A stretch of DNA of 6,092 nucleotides from Candidatus Heimdallarchaeota archaeon (GTDB lineage: Archaea; Asgardarchaeota; Heimdallarchaeia; Hodarchaeales; LC-3): positions 1 through 6,092 of the forward strand of contig DAHXPE010000128.1 in the NCBI GenBank assembly GCA_027364495.1. Reading direction: 5' to 3'. The notes under the pieces were generated by a model that had not been told where the DNA came from, made no database searches, and saw nothing but the letters and a program-made list of their open reading frames with translations. Below are positions 5,685 through 6,092 of the stretch, piece after piece (position 1 is the stretch's first letter; each line of letters starts with the position of its first letter). Made by a program: the position numbers and the translations under genes.

Positions 5685-6062
5685 TTATTCATTTGTCTTT
5701 CTAGCTTTTTTTTTTTGATCCAGATATTTGGATTTGATAAAGATTGGCTGTTAAATTCTAATCCTGAATTGTATAAAACTATATATTTACACCAATTTAC
5801 TCCAACTCTTATTGAATTTTCCCTAATTGCTTGTATTTGGTTTCTCTCTCTGATAGCTCCGTTTTTTGTTAGTAAATGGTTTCTTTTTAAATTTATCAAT
5901 TTTACTGTTTCTTATGACAGCTCTAATAATCATATTCTTTGAGATAAATATAATCATATCAATTTGATTAATCTTATTATACTCATTGGAGTCATTGATC
6001 AGTTTTGAAAACAAATTGCAATTTTTTTAGATTTTAAGACTCAATTTGTAAAAAATTATTAA
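5685..6062 (+). pseudogene. Possible decayed membrane-protein frame with two in-frame TGA codons
   Basis: One plus-strand frame runs from 5685 to the TAA at 6060-6062, interrupted only by TGA at 5940-5942 and 6006-6008. The first candidate start is TTG 5715, directly after an 11-T run (5706-5716) and without a ribosome site. From there 75 residues read as protein-like: a polar start (FDKDWLLNSNPELYK), then a hydrophobic segment (about 32-51, FSLIACIWFLSLIAPFF). After the first TGA a second hydrophobic run appears (INLINLIILIGVI). No family is recognised. It could be a degraded small membrane protein, possibly frameshifted at the T-run, or chance in AT-rich DNA. The minus-strand frames over the same bases look less protein-like (lysine-rich low complexity). 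Confidence 0.25.
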
Positions 6063-6092
6063 TAAAGGACAATATTTGTTTCAATCCTAGAT

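Noticed and set aside
5681..6014. Two overlapping minus-strand frames of 63-72 codons
   Set aside because: They are lysine/asparagine-rich low complexity, without ribosome sites, and one begins with TTG; typical open frames of AT-rich non-coding DNA.
5685..6062. TGA recoded as tryptophan or another amino acid in this genome
   Set aside because: The intact genes use TGG for tryptophan, the YdjM-like gene appears to end at TGA, and the other broken frame (2504-3211) also carries TAA and TAG. Gene decay explains the data more simply.
1..6092. tRNA, rRNA, CRISPR array or insertion sequence
   Set aside because: I saw no T-arm/acceptor pattern, no regularly spaced repeats, and no transposase motifs or terminal inverted repeats with target duplications.

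Overview
The window is AT-rich and looks archaeal. The tyrosyl-tRNA synthetase is the compact archaeal/eukaryotic type. Starts are a mix of ATG, GTG and TTG behind GGTGAT- or GAGGAT-like ribosome sites, promoters look like TTTAAATA/TTTATAA TATA boxes, and AT-rich intergenic stretches are long. A low-GC archaeon, possibly an Asgard lineage such as a Lokiarchaeia-like organism, fits best; that assignment is inference and nothing here proves it.

Layout. Positions 15-2018 (minus strand) hold an etfB-etfA pair encoding the two subunits of an electron transfer flavoprotein. The two genes are translationally coupled, and their motifs belong to the FixAB/Bcd-associated (electron-bifurcating-type) class. 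Positions 2019-3412 contain no intact protein gene. This stretch has an isolated hairpin, a decayed plus-strand gene (2504-3211) broken by four in-frame stops with two back-to-back hairpins in the broken part, and a candidate box C/D-like small RNA (3260-3338) with its own TATA box and T-rich 3' flank. Positions 3413-4970 (minus strand) carry a probable two-gene unit: tyrS (TTG start) followed 19 bases later by a small membrane protein of the YdjM/DUF457 type. Positions 4971-6092 are mostly non-coding. They hold the likely tyrS promoter, a perfect 14-bp inverted repeat downstream of an AAGGAGG element, a second small repeat cluster, and a weakly protein-like plus-strand frame interrupted by two TGA codons.

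How the parts work together. EtfA and EtfB form a heterodimer carrying flavin and, by family, move electrons between dehydrogenases and quinone or ferredoxin. No partner dehydrogenase lies in the window, and the left edge cuts off just after etfA. TyrS charges tRNA-Tyr; its co-transcribed membrane neighbour has no evident link to that role. The most noteworthy non-protein signals are the candidate small RNA at 3260-3338 and the hairpin/mini-ORF at 5088-5142.
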